DNA of 64,000 bases from Tyto alba (Eukaryota > Chordata > Aves > Strigiformes > Tytonidae), in the NCBI RefSeq assembly GCF_018691265.1, contig NW_024881277.1:9427307-9491306 (forward strand), given 5' to 3'. A program made the position numbers and the translations under genes. This document shows positions 10,931-21,765 of the stretch, piece by piece. Each line of letters opens with the position of its first letter. Positions within the stretch are counted from its first letter, which is position 1. The notes under the pieces were generated by a model. The model saw nothing but the letters and a program-made list of their open reading frames with translations. It had not been told where the DNA came from and searched no databases.

Positions 10931-11994
10931 TGTCGTGGTTTAGGCCTGGTTGGCAGCCAACCACAATGCAGCAGCTCTCTCTCCCTTCCCCTCCGGCAAT
11001 GAGAAGGGACAGAGAGCCAGGCTTGGGGTTCAAGATAGGACTGGGATGGGGAAAAATCACCCTTTATGATCATGAGCAAAAGGCAGACTCGTTAGGGGAA
11101 GAAAAAAAAGAACATACATTTATTACAGACACTAACAACACATAACAGAGTAAGACAGTGAGAAGCATTGCCACATCTTGAGAACACCTTCCCCCCACCC
11201 CTCCCTTCTTCCTGGGCTCAGCTCTGCTCCCAATATCTCTACCTCCTCCCCCAGTGGCGCAGGGGCAGGGAATGGGGGGTGCAGGCAGCGCTGCCACTTC
11301 CTTCATCATTGGTGAGGGGAGTGTCCAAAACTTGTTACCCCCTGCTCCATCGTGGTCCCCCTCTCACAGGAGACAGTCCTCCACAAACTTTCTCCGACTT
11401 GAATTCCTCCTACGGGCCGCAGCGTTCCCCACACTGCTCCGTCATGGGTCACTAACTTCCTCTGACTGGATTCCCTCCCACGGCTGCAGCCCTTCCTGAG
11501 CTGCTCCGGTGTGGGACTCCCCTGCATGCTGCAATCCTCCCAGCACTGAATTACAGCAGCGGGGCTACCTTTTCCCACGAGACCCCGGACTTCTTCGGGC
11601 ACAGCACCTTGACTATGCCAAACAGAAGCCACAGGCCATAAATCAATGTCTGCTCCACCGTAGATCTTCATGGGTGGCAGGGGGGGGCCGCCCTGCCGTC
11701 TCCCCACAGGATACAGGGGGGTCTCTGCTCCGGCACACCTCCCCCCTCCTTTCTTCCTCCGTTCCTCCACTGACCTTGGTGTTCATGCAGCTGCAGCAAC
11801 TCCTCCTCACAAGTCCAACTGCACGTCACCACGTCCCTTCTTAAATACGTTATCGCAGAGGCGCAGCTCATTGGCTCAATTTCCCAAACAGAAGTGGAGC
11901 TGGCTTGGAGCTGGGGGAGCTTCGAGAAGCTTCTCACAGGGGGCCACCCCGATAGCCCCCTCCCCTGCCACCAAAAAACTCCACCACTCACTCA
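10931..11994 (-). mobile_element. Solo LTR (1.06 kb), copy 1, inserted in the gammaretrovirus-like RT
   Basis: A self-contained block nearly identical to 45519-46578. Read on the minus strand it starts TGAGTGAGTGG and ends CTAAACCACGACA, giving the TG...CA ends of an LTR. It has a TATTTAAG promoter-like box near 11845 and AATAAA near 11120 in that orientation. No retroviral genes lie inside, and both copies interrupt a retroviral pol gene, so each is a solo LTR. I could not identify a clean target-site duplication at either site. Open frames inside it are non-retroviral and probably meaningless. Confidence 0.8.
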
Positions 11995-12135
11995 ACCCAG
12001 GACAACACTCCTTCAGTCTCAAAGGGTATCGCCTCCTCCCTACCGGTCCCTTTCCTTCTTTAAGTTCTATTACTCTAGGGGGTGCATTCTTGGCTTTCCC
12101 TGGAATCCCAGTAACCCACACTCCTGGACAGGCCT
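11995..12135 (-). pseudogene. pol: Gammaretrovirus-like PR-RT junction fragment
   Basis: Minus-strand reading gives WVTGIPGKAKNAPPRVIELK followed by RYPLRLKE, the start of RT. This joins the RT block at 10930 once the solo LTR is set aside. It establishes that the LTR landed within pol. Confidence 0.75.
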
Positions 12136-12560
12136 AATCAATAATTTCTTGAACTGCCGGTGTCAATTTCTGTGTCTTTTCTGGATTCATCAGATCTAGA
12201 CTAAGTACCTCTATTAACCTTTGATCCCCTACTTTAAACTCCATTTTCCCTTTCCGCTTAAAAGTAATTTCTGCTCCCAATTGCTCTAATAAATCTTTCC
12301 CTAATAAGGACTCAGGGGAATTTGGCAAATAGAGAAATCGATGTATTCTGATCTGCTTTGCCATTGTATACATACGGGCTCTTGAAAAGAATGCCTTTTC
12401 CTGTTGGCCACTGACTCCCACTACATTTACAAAAATGTTGCTTATGGGTGCTAATTCTTGATTAAGGACAGAAAAGGAGGCACCTGTGTCAATTAAAAAT
12501 TCTACCTCCTTTTCCTGCCCCCCTGGCTTAATGTTAACCGGGGGACCTGCTAAGGTCGAT
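12136..12560 (-). pseudogene. pro: Gammaretrovirus-like protease
   Basis: Aspartic protease that matures Gag-Pol. The minus strand shows the active-site block EFLIDTGASFSVLNQE (about 12460-12510), with the catalytic Asp-Thr-Gly intact, then the C-terminal block SLLGKDLLEQLGAEITF near 12300. In between and downstream the frame is mostly open but it does not connect cleanly with gag or RT. It sits between gag and RT as expected for a class I element. Confidence 0.8.
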
Positions 12561-12899
12561 GCCCCAGGTCCCCACCAATCCTATGTCCCCATTCCTGCTA
12601 CTAGAACTGGTGGGGCAGAGGGGCATTTCAGCTGCTGCCACCCCACATTGCACGAAGGGTCCAGAGTGGTGTATTTTCTCATGGCCGCCCTTAACTGGTC
12701 CAAAAATTCTGTCAGAGTTTCTTTTGACCCTTGTTTGACAGTGTAAAGCGTTGATCAATTAACAGCTTTCAGGATTGCATTGTCTATCCCCAATTTAATC
12801 CAATTTCTATATCTCCATTACATTCTATAGTCATTTGCATCGTTTGGATCCTAGTGCGGGTCAGTTCATGGGACATGATCATCTACATTCCCTTGCAAA

Positions 12900-13405
12900 G
12901 TTCCACCAGTCACCTGGGCTTGCACATGGATTTGAGCTGGTTTTGAAGCTAGCTGTCTCTCTGTCTCAGCCATTTCCTCTGACATCAAATCCACATCTGA
13001 CCAATCAGGGTCTTGATTCTTGATTATTAATTTGTATCTCCTTCCTATTCTTGCAGGATCATCTCAGTACCCTTTAACTATTTCTCTCCAGTTTTCTAAA
13101 TCGTTAGTGGAGAATGGGACCTTTACCTTTGCTGACCCATTTTCACCCATTACTTCCCTTAAGGGAGCAAGGAGTTGTGCCTCCTTTTGGGTTTTACTCC
13201 GAGTGCACGTCATAACCGGAGTGGGGGCAGAGGCACTAGCTCCCCCTTTTTCCTCCTCTCCACTCCTTCTAACCCCGCCATTCTCGGTTAACAGGGCTGA
13301 TACAGGGGATAGTGGAGATACAGCAGGCGGAGGCAGGAAAGGCTGTACTGAATCCTCCAGTCGATCTTCCACTCCTCCTGCCCTTGCCTGACAACTTTCA
13401 GCCAT
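12900..13405 (-). pseudogene. gag: Gammaretrovirus-like gag, capsid region
   Basis: Capsid (CA) structural domain. A proline-rich segment (FLPPPAVSPLSPVS) precedes the CA start region (LLAPLREVMGENGSAKV, then VPFSTNDLENW), then a stop (TGA at the likely CGA codon after KGY, near 13063), after which the same frame continues DDPARIGRRYKLIIKNQDP and WSDVDLM. The order p12-like, then CA, fits gammaretroviral Gag. The nucleocapsid zinc knuckle could not be recognised. Confidence 0.8.
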
Positions 13406-13454
13406 CGCTGCCCAATACTACACGCCGAACAACAGCTCCTTAGCTTTGATTTTC

Positions 13455-13485
13455 TTCCTTTTTTTTTTTTTTTTTTTTTTTTTTG
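13455..13485 (+). repeat. Poly(T) run of about 30
   Basis: Homopolymer within the gag relic, A-rich when read in the provirus orientation. Probably a later slippage expansion. Confidence 0.9.
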
Positions 13486-13584
13486 TGTGTATGTCCTAGG
13501 TTTTTGTGCCTTTTCCAAGGATAAAACAAGAGGGTTCTGAGGTGCAATACTAATTCCATATTCCTTCTGCCACTCTGGGTGGCT

Positions 13585-13866
13585 TCACAGAGTGAAAAAC
13601 ATACCAGCATACATCACTTCATACCATTTCTTGTCCCTTTGTAAAATCAACATTAATGGTAGGAGGGTATTATAATTTAAAGACCCATTAAGGGGCCATT
13701 TTTCCTGATCTTCCAGTTTATGTGGGGGCCACCACTGATTACAATATTTAATTAGAATTTTCTTATTTACATTGCTTCCTGATGGCCTCCCTATTTCATT
13801 CCAATGTGCCAGAATATGTCTTAAGGGAATTTTCTTTAGAATGCCTCCACTCTGATTTGCGCCCAT
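13585..13866 (-). pseudogene. gag: Gammaretrovirus-like gag, matrix region
   Basis: Membrane-targeting matrix (MA) domain. Starts at an ATG on the minus strand with MGANQSGG; the glycine at position 2 would permit myristoylation. It then has IPLRHILAHWNEI, the KYCNQWWPPHKL region and WPLNGSLNYNTLLPL, matching the layout of gammaretroviral MA. The frame is open for 93 codons and then stops. The start lies only about 135 bases downstream of the primer-binding site. The capsid part follows in a different frame. Confidence 0.8.
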
Positions 13867-13907
13867 TTTATGACGCTAATGACTGATATAAATCAACTAG
13901 AAAGAAT

Positions 13908-13945
13908 ATTGGGGGGGGGTGGGGGGGGGTGGGGTGGAGGGGGCA
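13908..13945. repeat. G-rich tract in the ERV leader
   Basis: Runs of nine and ten G separated by T and GTGGAGG. It lies between the matrix start and the primer-binding site and could form a G-quadruplex on the plus strand. Confidence 0.8.
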
Positions 13946-14000
13946 TGAAGGAGTGGGAAAGAGTCATTTTCTCAACGGGTTGAGCAGCTGGTCAGAGACT

Positions 14001-14018
14001 GTCCCATCTGGGGTGACA
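14001..14018 (-). other. Retroviral primer-binding site, tRNA-Arg type
   Basis: The minus strand reads TGTCACCCCAGATGGGAC, complementary to the 3' end of vertebrate tRNA-Arg(CCT) with one mismatch (third base T instead of G). It sits three bases from the LTR end and upstream of the gag matrix ATG, which is where a primer site should be. Confidence 0.7.
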
Positions 14019-14021
14019 AAA

Positions 14022-14430
14022 TGAAGCTGAGAATACAGTCTCAATAGCCGTAGTAGCCATTAAGTAGTATTCTTTATTCGACACGTTGGACGCAGAGGGG
14101 ATCATTCCTCCTAATATGCATGTCACTGAACTGGAGTTTATGATATTTATACACAATTACCTTACATAGTCATGTAATTTCCAATAATTAATTATCATAT
14201 TCATTACTCTTCCGAGAAATCGTTATAATACGTTCCTGCCCACTTCCGCATGCACACTACAGTCTCTAGGTGGTCTTCTAGGACCCCTGGTGGTCGTTTA
14301 CTTCATTCTCATCTTCATCACAGTGTCCTTTCTGTGAACTTGGTTCTGTCTTCCCCTTTCCCTTACAGCTGAGACCACAAAACCAGTTGCATCTGGTAGT
14401 TCTGCAAGCCTCAGCGTCCTTCTACCATTA
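14022..14430 (-). mobile_element. 5' LTR of the gammaretrovirus-like provirus
   Basis: In minus orientation the LTR ends at 14022 (…AGCTTCA), with an AATAAA signal at 14073-14078 about 50 bases before that end. The outer boundary is not defined. A related LTR in the same orientation may lie at 60.43-61.1 kb, since both contain CTGGTGGTCGTTT and similar AT-rich promoter segments. Confidence 0.6.
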
Positions 14431-14504
14431 CCTTGTTTTTCCTAGATAGGAGTGCAACTAAATCGTGTAAGCAGACAGGCTGCATCTGTGGAGATCCTCA
14501 GAAT

Positions 14505-14625
14505 GCAACCTGAAATGGTTCTCAGCAACCTGCTGTAGCTGCCCCTTCTTTGAGCAGTATTTGGACTAGGTGATGTCCAAAGGTCCCTTCCAACTCCAAC
14601 TGTTTTGTGATCCTGTGATTCCATA
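14505..14625 (+). mobile_element. CR1 LINE 3' end
   Basis: Plus-strand tail with GGACTAGGTGATGTCCAAAG, GTCCCTTCCAACTCCAACTG, then TTTTGTGATCCTGTGATTCC, the conserved CR1 3' terminus including the ATTCTRTG-like end repeats in decayed form. Confidence 0.85.
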
Positions 14626-15210
14626 ATGTCTGGCAGTGTTTCTGAGAACTTTTCTGTAGTATCCCCAAACCAGTTTGAGTCCTGGTGTCCATGGAGCGGA
14701 GCAGAGCATCCTTCTGAGGATGAACCCGTTCACCATGTAACCCTGAGGATTTACTGAACCAGGGATTACAAATGCCAGCAAAGCCTCAGCATGCAGCAGT
14801 GTCTGTTGGCCTCAACTCCACTGCCCAGTCCCTCCCTCTACAGAAGTTTGGGTCAGAAGAGACCTCTGGACATCTCTAGCCCCATGGGCTGCTCTGATCA
14901 GGGATAAGTTTATAGTTAGATCAGATTGGCCAGTCTTTCTCCTGTCCCAACTCTAATCATGATGAATATTTTCCCGGATTAACCTCTTTAGAAATGAGAG
15001 TTTTGAAAGTCACAGTCCTCTGGCCCAGTGCTGGCCCACTGTCATTGTGGTCTTGGTTTTTTTTTATTTCCTTAACCTCTTCTGAAATTTCCCCTACTGC
15101 TTCTTGTCCTTGTGATCTCATGCCATTTCCTCCCTCATGATGCCCACCCAGATCATCCATCATACCGACTCAGAGCAATGCTAATCACAACCTACTCTCC
15201 AAGCATGACC
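14626..15210. other. Spacer between two ERVs, unassigned
   Basis: A minus-strand frame at 14957-15163 is charged and lacks a known motif (it contains EAVGEISEEVKEIKKNQDH). It could be a fragment of a retroviral gene whose source I cannot name. Nothing else was recognised. Confidence 0.35.
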
Positions 15211-15960
15211 TGAGTCGTGCATCTTCTATACGGTGTAGCACCCCTGCCACATATAAGGAGTCAGTTACTACATTGAGGCGCTGATCATGCCATCGAAAGA
15301 CAACCCAAACCACTGCTGACAGTTCAAGCGTTTGCAATGAGTCCCCTGGGACAGTGGACAAAACCTGGTGATGCCATATGTCATCCTCCAACCAGGTGAC
15401 AGCGGCACGCTTAGATTTCCTTCCAGCAACAGTGAAAGCAGTAATGGCATTTGATAGAGGCATGTCACTGCGTTTGGAAGGCATGATCCAGTCGTGTTGG
15501 CTCACCCATTGCAGTACTGGCGACTTGATTTGAGACACTGCTATATTTTGAGCTGTGGTTAGCAGGCTGGCTTGCAACTCTTCCGATTGTCTGATGCACC
15601 ATTCAAGCATCTCCCTCTTGATGGGTAGATGTATGCTGCCCGGTTCAGATCCCGTAATCTGCAGGATACGAGTTCGGCCCTTTCTAATTAATTCTGCTAG
15701 ATTCTCCAGTTTTTGTTGAATGGATTTCTGAGGCTGTAACTTTGTGTATACCCATTCCAGTACCTTGATGTTTTCCCCCTTTTTCTTTTGGTATTGGGTT
15801 AACGCACCGATGAGTTGGGATGGGCCGTTTAAAATGGTGAGGTCTATCGGTAGCCGGGGATCTCAGCGGTCAACCCATCACTGGGTAACGTAGTCTGCAA
15901 TTCGGGACAGGGTTGATCGTTGTTCCTCTGATAAGTGCACCGGGCGAGCGGGATTGACCT
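15211..15960 (-). pseudogene. pol: Class II ERV (ERVK-like) RT connection and RNase H, copy 1
   Basis: Minus-strand continuation of RT into RNase H, matching 44.17-44.9 kb of the long plus-strand copy. It includes LPIKREMLEWCIRQS-type sequence, VLQWVSQHDWIMPSKRS, the RNase H start region and LQTLELSAVVWVVF. Where the other copy has ITAFTDAG, this one reads ITAFTVAG, so a catalytic aspartate of RNase H is replaced by valine (about 15430). A CGA-to-TGA stop lies near 15866. Homology ends abruptly near 15211, so integrase, env and the 3' LTR are absent. Confidence 0.85.
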
Positions 15961-16806
15961 CCTGGAGTAAGGGTCAGAGGACATCCAATTCATCATTGGC
16001 AATTCCTACCACAGGGCGAAGCCATTGTAGGTCTCCAAGCAACTTCTGTGCATCATGTAAGGTACGGACGTCAAGCTGTATTTGTAACTTTTGTGGTCGT
16101 ATTTGTGAGTCCGTTATCAGCCACCCAAGGTATTTCCATGGTGTCGAAAACTGAACTTTTTCCGCGGCAATTTCCAGGCATTCCTTTTGAAGAGCATGTG
16201 TCAACAAGGAACGCTGCTGGTCAGAAAAAGGGCATTCCTGAGCAATCAGAATGTCATCCATATAATGATATATAATTGCAGTATGCCAGGCAATTCTGAC
16301 AGGTAATAAGGCATTGCTTACAAACAGTTGACAGAGTGTTGGACTATTTTTCATTCCTTGTGGCAATACTGTCCACTCAAATCGTTGAGCTGGTGCTTCA
16401 CGATTAATCAATGGGAGGGTGAAGGCAAAGTGCTGTGTATCCTCTGGATGCAGTTGGATGGTAAAGAAGCAGTCTTTCAAATCAACAATAAGTAAATGCC
16501 AGTGTTCAGGTAGCATAGATGGATTGGGCAGCCCGGGCTGGAGGGCTCCAATGGGCTGCATCTGCGCATTTACCGCTCACAGATCATGGAGGAGGCGAAA
16601 TTTCCCTGACTTTTTCCGGATAACGAATATGGGTGTACTCCACGGACTAGTGGACAATCGTAAATGTCCTTGAGACAGTTGCTCTTGAATTAGTTGATGC
16701 GCTGCTGTAAGGCTTTCCTTTTTCAACGGCCACTGCTCGATCCAAACCGGGGTGTCAGATAACCATTTCAATGGGATCGGGAAAGCTCTAGAAGCAGTGA
16801 CCGTTA
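15961..16806 (-). pseudogene. pol: Class II ERV (ERVK-like) reverse transcriptase, copy 1
   Basis: RT of betaretrovirus/ERVK type on the minus strand. It starts near [17 protein letters not shown], then [20 protein letters not shown], a TGA stop at about 16576 inside the [11 protein letters not shown] motif, [17 protein letters not shown], the catalytic YMDD (16253-16264) in HYMDDILIAQE, and KLLGDLQWLRPVVGI. It ends at a TGA after DELDVL that the plus-strand copy shares. The frame is -1 relative to the upstream protease, as in betaretroviral pro-pol. Confidence 0.9.
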
Positions 16807-17345
16807 CTAAAAAGGATCGCTGGTAGTCAGGATGATACCCATCTGGTCCAGTACATCACGACCAATGAGGCCATAAACTCCTTGAGGTAAAGGCATAACT
16901 GTTACATATGTGTTTGCAACTCTCCTATCTATGATGACTTGTATGTGTTCTTTGCTGCGCATCACTGATGAGTGTCTCCCAACCCCTTCGACCCCACAAG
17001 TCATAGGTACCAAAGGCCAGTTGGGTGGCCAATGGTTATTGTCCATAATGGTGAGGTCGGCTCCAGTATCCAATAATACATTAAGGGAAATCTGTGTCCC
17101 ATTAGAAGAAAAGGTGGCGTCAGTCACCGGACGACGATTCATTGGCATAGTTAGCAGAACCAACTCCCCTGTTGATCCAAATCCAGCAGTTCCCCTAGTA
17201 ACTGCGGGGGAGGCTTCCATATCTCTGGTCAGTTGGGGCAGAGGGACTAATTGAGCAATTTTACTGTTTGCTGGAATGTGAATTGGAGGAAATAAAGTCT
17301 GTACCATTATACATATAGTCCCAGTAAAGTCAGCATCAATAATTC
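16807..17345 (-). pseudogene. pro: Class II ERV protease and dUTPase C-terminus, copy 1
   Basis: An open 166-codon frame (16807-17307), the best-preserved part of this element. The dUTPase end includes QTLFPPIHIPANSKIAQLV. A linker GTAGFGSTGE follows, then the protease active site LLDTGADLTIMD with DTGA at 17059-17070, the flap region, and the C-terminal [14 protein letters not shown]. Fusion of dUTPase to protease is a betaretrovirus/ERVK trait. It ends in TAG just before the -1-shifted RT frame. Confidence 0.9.
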
Positions 17346-17510
17346 CTGGTAAAATAAATAGTCCTTTAATGCTGCTTGATGATCGCCCAATTAGTAAGCG
17401 CCTTGTGGTTGTCCATTAATTAGTATTGGGCCCTTAACCTTAGTTGCAATCCGATGTGGGTGTTGATCAATTAACGTAACATCTAGTGCTGTCGCCAACC
17501 CTCGTCCCCA
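17346..17510 (-). pseudogene. Class II ERV dUTPase N-terminal part, copy 1
   Basis: Minus strand gives ALDVTLIDQHPHRIATKV and GPILINGQPQGA, then a frame break before the GLFILPGIIDADFTGTI-like motif that leads into the protease frame. Upstream, at about 17510, homology with the long copy stops and GC-rich leader-like DNA begins, so all of gag is deleted here. Confidence 0.8.
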
Positions 17511-18020
17511 TAGAGTGCCTTTCTGCGTCAGCTTCCGTCGCCCCTGCGTCAGTTCCGGCGCCCCCCCCCGCTTCCACTGCCGGGGCCACCCTGCTCTCGC
17601 CTCCAGCGCCCCCTCGCGTCCGCCCCCGGGGCCGCTCAGCGTTCGCCTGTGGCGTCCCTTCGCGTCCACCCACGGGGCTGCCGCAGTCGCCTCCTTACCA
17701 CGTCAGCTCCGGTGCCTTTCTGCTTCCACTCGTGGGGTCACTCACTTCCGGTCTCGGGGCCGGTCCGCTTCCGCTCTCCGGGGCTGATCCACCTCCGCTC
17801 TGCAGGGCCGGTCACTTCCGTTCTTCGGGGCCGCTCCGCCTCCGCTCCCGGGCCGGTCCAGCCGGCTTCTCTCCGCGTGCTCTCCCAGGGCTGCCGGGGC
17901 CGGCACCTCTCCGTCTCAGCTCATGGACCCTGCACGCTGCTGTATTTGGTGTTTCTCCGGGTCCGTTCTCGAATTCCTCGGTCGTTGCTGTTTCTCCGTC
18001 CGTGTTATTCTTCTATGCAG
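17511..18020 (-). other. CpG-rich leader of the gag-deleted ERVK
   Basis: About 500 bases dense in CpG and built from imperfect repeats of strings such as GGGGCCGGTC and CTTCCG, lying between the primer-binding site and dUTPase. It has no stop-free frame resembling gag. Either the proviral leader is unusually GC-rich, or foreign GC-rich DNA replaced gag. Open frames on the plus strand here are compositional. Confidence 0.6.
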
Positions 18021-18038
18021 GTCCCTGTTCGGGCGCCA
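18021..18038 (-). other. Retroviral primer-binding site, tRNA-Lys3 type (perfect)
   Basis: The minus strand reads TGGCGCCCGAACAGGGAC, a perfect 18-base complement of the 3' end of tRNA-Lys3. It lies three bases inside the LTR end. This fixes the provirus orientation and supports class II/ERVK assignment. Confidence 0.95.
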
Positions 18039-18041
18039 TCT

Positions 18042-18584
18042 TGTGGAGCCGCGGACGAACGACATGCCGAGACGGTCAATGTGGGTGATAGAGCATCAAT
18101 CAACGTGTGTCTTTATTGGTCCAGGGTACATATATTTATACAGACAATGATAATTATTATGCCTACTAGTCACTAGCTGATTGACTTAAGCTCTAAAGGT
18201 CGTATTCGCACGGTCCACCTACTTGCAGTTAGCTAACAGCACAAGCTGCTCATAACACTAAGTTTCTCATGTTACTATTTCTAATTCCTCTTGACTTGTT
18301 TTCGACACACAACAGTACCATAACACAATGTTTCTCAGACCACCGTTACCATAACACTGGGTTTCTCAGACCACTATTCCCAATTCCTCTCAACCTGTTT
18401 TCGACACACCACGGTACACAAGGCCGAAGCGTCCTTGACATTCTTCATGTATCAGCAGCTGCGAGTAGCTGCAGGCAAACCCTAGTGAGGCCCAGCATCA
18501 GCGAGGCAGCATCAGCCCTAGAACAGGCTCTGATAGTACAATTGCTCGGTGGGCTCCTGACCCTTGTCTCTGTGCCATTCTCCA
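18042..18584 (-). mobile_element. 5' LTR of ERVK-like copy 1 (LTR family A)
   Basis: About 543 bases matching the 3' LTR at 48292-48825. Read on the minus strand it starts TGGAGAATGGCACAGAGAC, has an A/T promoter box at 18131-18140 and AATAAA at 18112-18117, and ends CTCCACA. Internal duplicated phrases (GTTATGGTA with CAAGTTAAGAGGAATTAG-like strings) recur within U3. The matching of both outer ends between copies defines the LTR precisely. Confidence 0.9.
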
Positions 18585-20841
18585 ACAGATGTCCACATCT
18601 GAGCTGGCCTCATGTTCTCTTCATGCCCACAGGGGTGTTCAGAGGCACGAGTCCTTCCCTTGCACACGCAGAGGCAGTGCACTGTCACAACTGTAGTGTC
18701 TCTCTGGCCTCCAGTTGCCGCTCCCAGAGGCTGGCGGGCACCTCAGCCTCGCAGTGTACCACCCTGCTCTGCACTCCTCTGAGGTGCCCCGAGGCATGAG
18801 GAATGGACACGGGGACCTCAGCTCAAGGAAGCACATCCCAGTGCTGCATTCTGGTGGGTTCCCAGGGGACAGTACGCTCAAAGTGAAGTGACTGTGAGAC
18901 ACTGTCTGTCCCACAGACGTTCATGGGATCCCCGGGAATAGCTGAGGGCATCTGTGCTCATTCAGGTTCATCTCCCCACATGCACACAATTTGCATACTC
19001 ACGACTCATCTGTACAGTGCAAACATGGACTGCTGACCTAGACAAACAACCTCTCTGAGCTGGGGTGAGAGGCCCCTGCTGGAAATGGTGGTTGTTACTG
19101 GCTGGTATGTGACGATTGCCCTGGGGCAGCTTTCCCGGGGTGTCCAGCGCACACGGGCAGAGAGCAGGTCCTGCTCTGATGGTCCTTCATGTCTCTCCCA
19201 GGAGAGGCCTGGCTGTGTGAGGACACAGCTGTGTGCCCTGACCTTGCACACTCACACACTTCAGCGGTACAGCGGTGTTATCCCTTGCCAGCACTGCTGC
19301 ACCCAGACATCTCAACCCGCTCCCAGCTCTCCCCACTCCCCAGCCTTCTCCCCAGATGAGCAGAGCAGCCCAGTCTTGTCTGGCCCCACAGCAAGGAGGA
19401 GACGGAGGTCACTGTCAGTGTCCCTCCTGCTGTCATGGCCTGGAGATCCCCTCCTAGGAGGCTGCAGCCCCCCAGGCCAGCCCCGCTCCCCAGGACAGCG
19501 CAGAGTCCTGGCCCTGGGGCTCCTCAGCAGCTCCCACTGCCCTCAGCTGGACCCACAGCAAAGAATTCCTCTTTCCATGTCTCCTCTCCATGCACACGGT
19601 GTCCTGCTCTTCTCCCAGGACATCCCGCCTCTCCACAGGACCTTTCCTCAAGGTGGGCACATCTGTGCTGGCCTGGACAGCCAGTTCTGCACCCGCTTTC
19701 CATGCTCTCCACAGCCCCTGAGCTGCTGCTGCTGTTCTGCAGAGCAAGTGGGCTTGCCTGGGGCCAAAGGATGATTTTACAGTGGTGTGCTGGTCATGCT
19801 GGGAGGCAGACCCAGCTCAAGGACATCACTGCCATCAACTGCCTCCCACAGAAGCTCTTATGTGGCCATGGAGGGTGCTCAGAGGTACCCTGCCTTATTG
19901 CCAACACCACAAAATGTGTTTGGGTGCTGCACTGGATCCAGGCTACAAGAGTCCACTGATGGTGGAACAAATCACTCACCAGGCTCATTTCCCTGTGCCT
20001 GCTGTGTCCCTTGGGGGTGCAGAGCCCTCACTCAGCACTTCACACCCAGATTTAGCACTTTAGACCCGGGTCCCTCCACCCTGGACATGTTTGTGTTCAG
20101 TGGGCTCCACTCACTGCTGACCTCCTGGCACACGCTGATCCTGCAGATCACCTAGATCACCTGCACTCTGCTGGCAGTTCCAGACTCCTTCCAGAAAAAA
20201 ATTCACCTGCCATCAGTCCTATCACATGCTGTAGAGCTCCAGGGAGTTTAACTGGAGACCATTCACCATCTGTGTGGGTGCTGTCCAACAAGTAACACCT
20301 GAGCCATTCCTCAGTCCCTGCAAGACCATACTGGGAGCCATCCCACTGAGCCCATGGGGAAACAAGCAGAGAAACAGTCTGCTTTGGAGTCTATTCCTTG
20401 GGTATGTTGGAAAAATCCTAAGCGTTTGGGCACTGCCCTGAGGAGATCCCCTTTCGTGATGGAGATGCTGTTAGAGAGGCCAGCTTTATCACAGATCTGC
20501 TGTACAGGGACTCTGTATGCAGGAGCTGATGCAGCAGCACCAGAGAAGGTCTTGGAAAAAAAGCCTCAGACAAAAAAATCACTGCAGGGTCCTTTTTAGT
20601 GTTTAAATGCAGAGGGTGTGGAAATTCATTTACACTGTCTCTGGGTCAAACCAGACAGATAGATAATGAAATTGAAATAGTATGAATAGTGAAAACACTT
20701 TATGGACAACTTAGAAGTGAAAAAAAAAAAAAAATCAACAATAACATCAACAACTACAAAATATAAAAGACAGGAAGACGGGTTGAGACTGTAATGAGTT
20801 ATAGTAAAAGTGATATGGAGAAGATGGGCAGTATATTGCTT
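18585..20841. other. OR 3' flank and spacer, no gene recognised
   Basis: GC-rich to mixed DNA with long but domain-free open frames (for example 19085-19774). A segment at about 19485-19610 resembles 52480-52605, both lying 3' of minus-strand OR pseudogenes. That suggests the 3' flanks were duplicated with the receptors. A short poly(A) run occurs near 20720. Confidence 0.45.
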
Positions 20842-21765
20842 CTAAAAAAACCATCTGGTCATCAGTTTCTGAACTGCATCCTTGAGGTTCTGATTCCTTA
20901 TGCTGTAAATGAGGGGGTTCACTGCAGGAGGCACCACTGAGTACAGAACAGCCACCACCAGGTCCTGGAGGGAGAGGAGATAGAGGGGGGCTTCAGGTAG
21001 GCAAAAAATGAAGTGCTGATAAACAGGGAGACCACGCCAGGTGAGGGAGGCAAGTGGAAAAGGCTTTGTGTCGTCCCTGCTCAGAGGGGATCCTCAGTAC
21101 GGCCCTGAAGATCTGCACATAGGACAGCACAATGAAAACAAAACAAGCAAAGAATAAACAGGCACTAACACAAGAAGCACAACTTCCCTGAGGTAGGTGC
21201 CTGAGCAAGAGAGCTTGAGGATCTGGGGAACTTCACAGAAGAACTGGTTCACCACATTGCCATGGCAGAGTGGTAGAGAAAATGTGTTGGCAGTGTGCAG
21301 TGTGGCATAGAGGAACCCAGTGCCCCAGGCAGCTGCTGCCATGTGGACACAAGCTCTGCTGCCCAGGAGGGTCCCGTAGTGCAGGGGTTGGCAGATGGCA
21401 ACGTAGCGGTCATAGGCCATGATGGTGAGAAGAGAAAATTCTGCTGTAATCAAGAAGAGAAGCAGAAACACTTGCGCGGTACATCCTGCATAGGAAATGG
21501 CCGTGGTGTTCCAGAGCAAATTGGTCATGGCTTTAGGGAAAGTGGTGGAGATGGAGCCCAGGTCGAGGAGGGAGAGGTTGAGGAGGAAGAAGTTCATGGG
21601 AGTGTGGAGGTGGTGGTCGCAGGCGATGGCGGTGATGATGAGGCCGTTGCCCAGGAGGGCAGCCAGGTAGATGCCCAGGAAGAGCCAGAAGTGCAGGAGC
21701 TGCAGCTCCCGTGTGTCTGCAAATGCCAGGAGGAGGAACTGGGTGATGGAGCTGCTGTTGGACAT
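20842..21765 (-). pseudogene. Olfactory receptor (OR14-like), near full length, frameshifted
   Basis: Minus-strand OR with a conventional start MSNSSSITQFLLLAF (ATG at 21763-21765). An upstream in-frame ATG at 21835-21837 is less likely. TM1 to TM5 are intact, including HTPMNFFLL, MAYDRYVAICQPLHY and the [16 protein letters not shown] loop with conserved cysteines. Frame is lost in TM6 near 21130-21180, resumes ([30 protein letters not shown]), shifts again near 21045 and once more near 20970 before the TM7 signature [13 protein letters not shown] and a TAG at 20842-20844. At least three separate frame changes make a pseudogene much more likely than sequence error. Confidence 0.9.

Noticed and set aside
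11306..11770. Open frames inside the 1.06 kb block (also at 45659-46354)
   Set aside because: The two copies keep LTR ends but their frames differ in length and have no retroviral or host domain, so an LTR is the better explanation.
17486..18176. Long proline/serine/arginine-rich plus-strand frames
   Set aside because: They lie in the CpG-rich leader of a minus-strand provirus and run into its primer site and LTR.
19085..19959. 229- and 174-codon plus-strand frames
   Set aside because: GC-rich compositional frames with no recognisable domain, overlapping in different phases.
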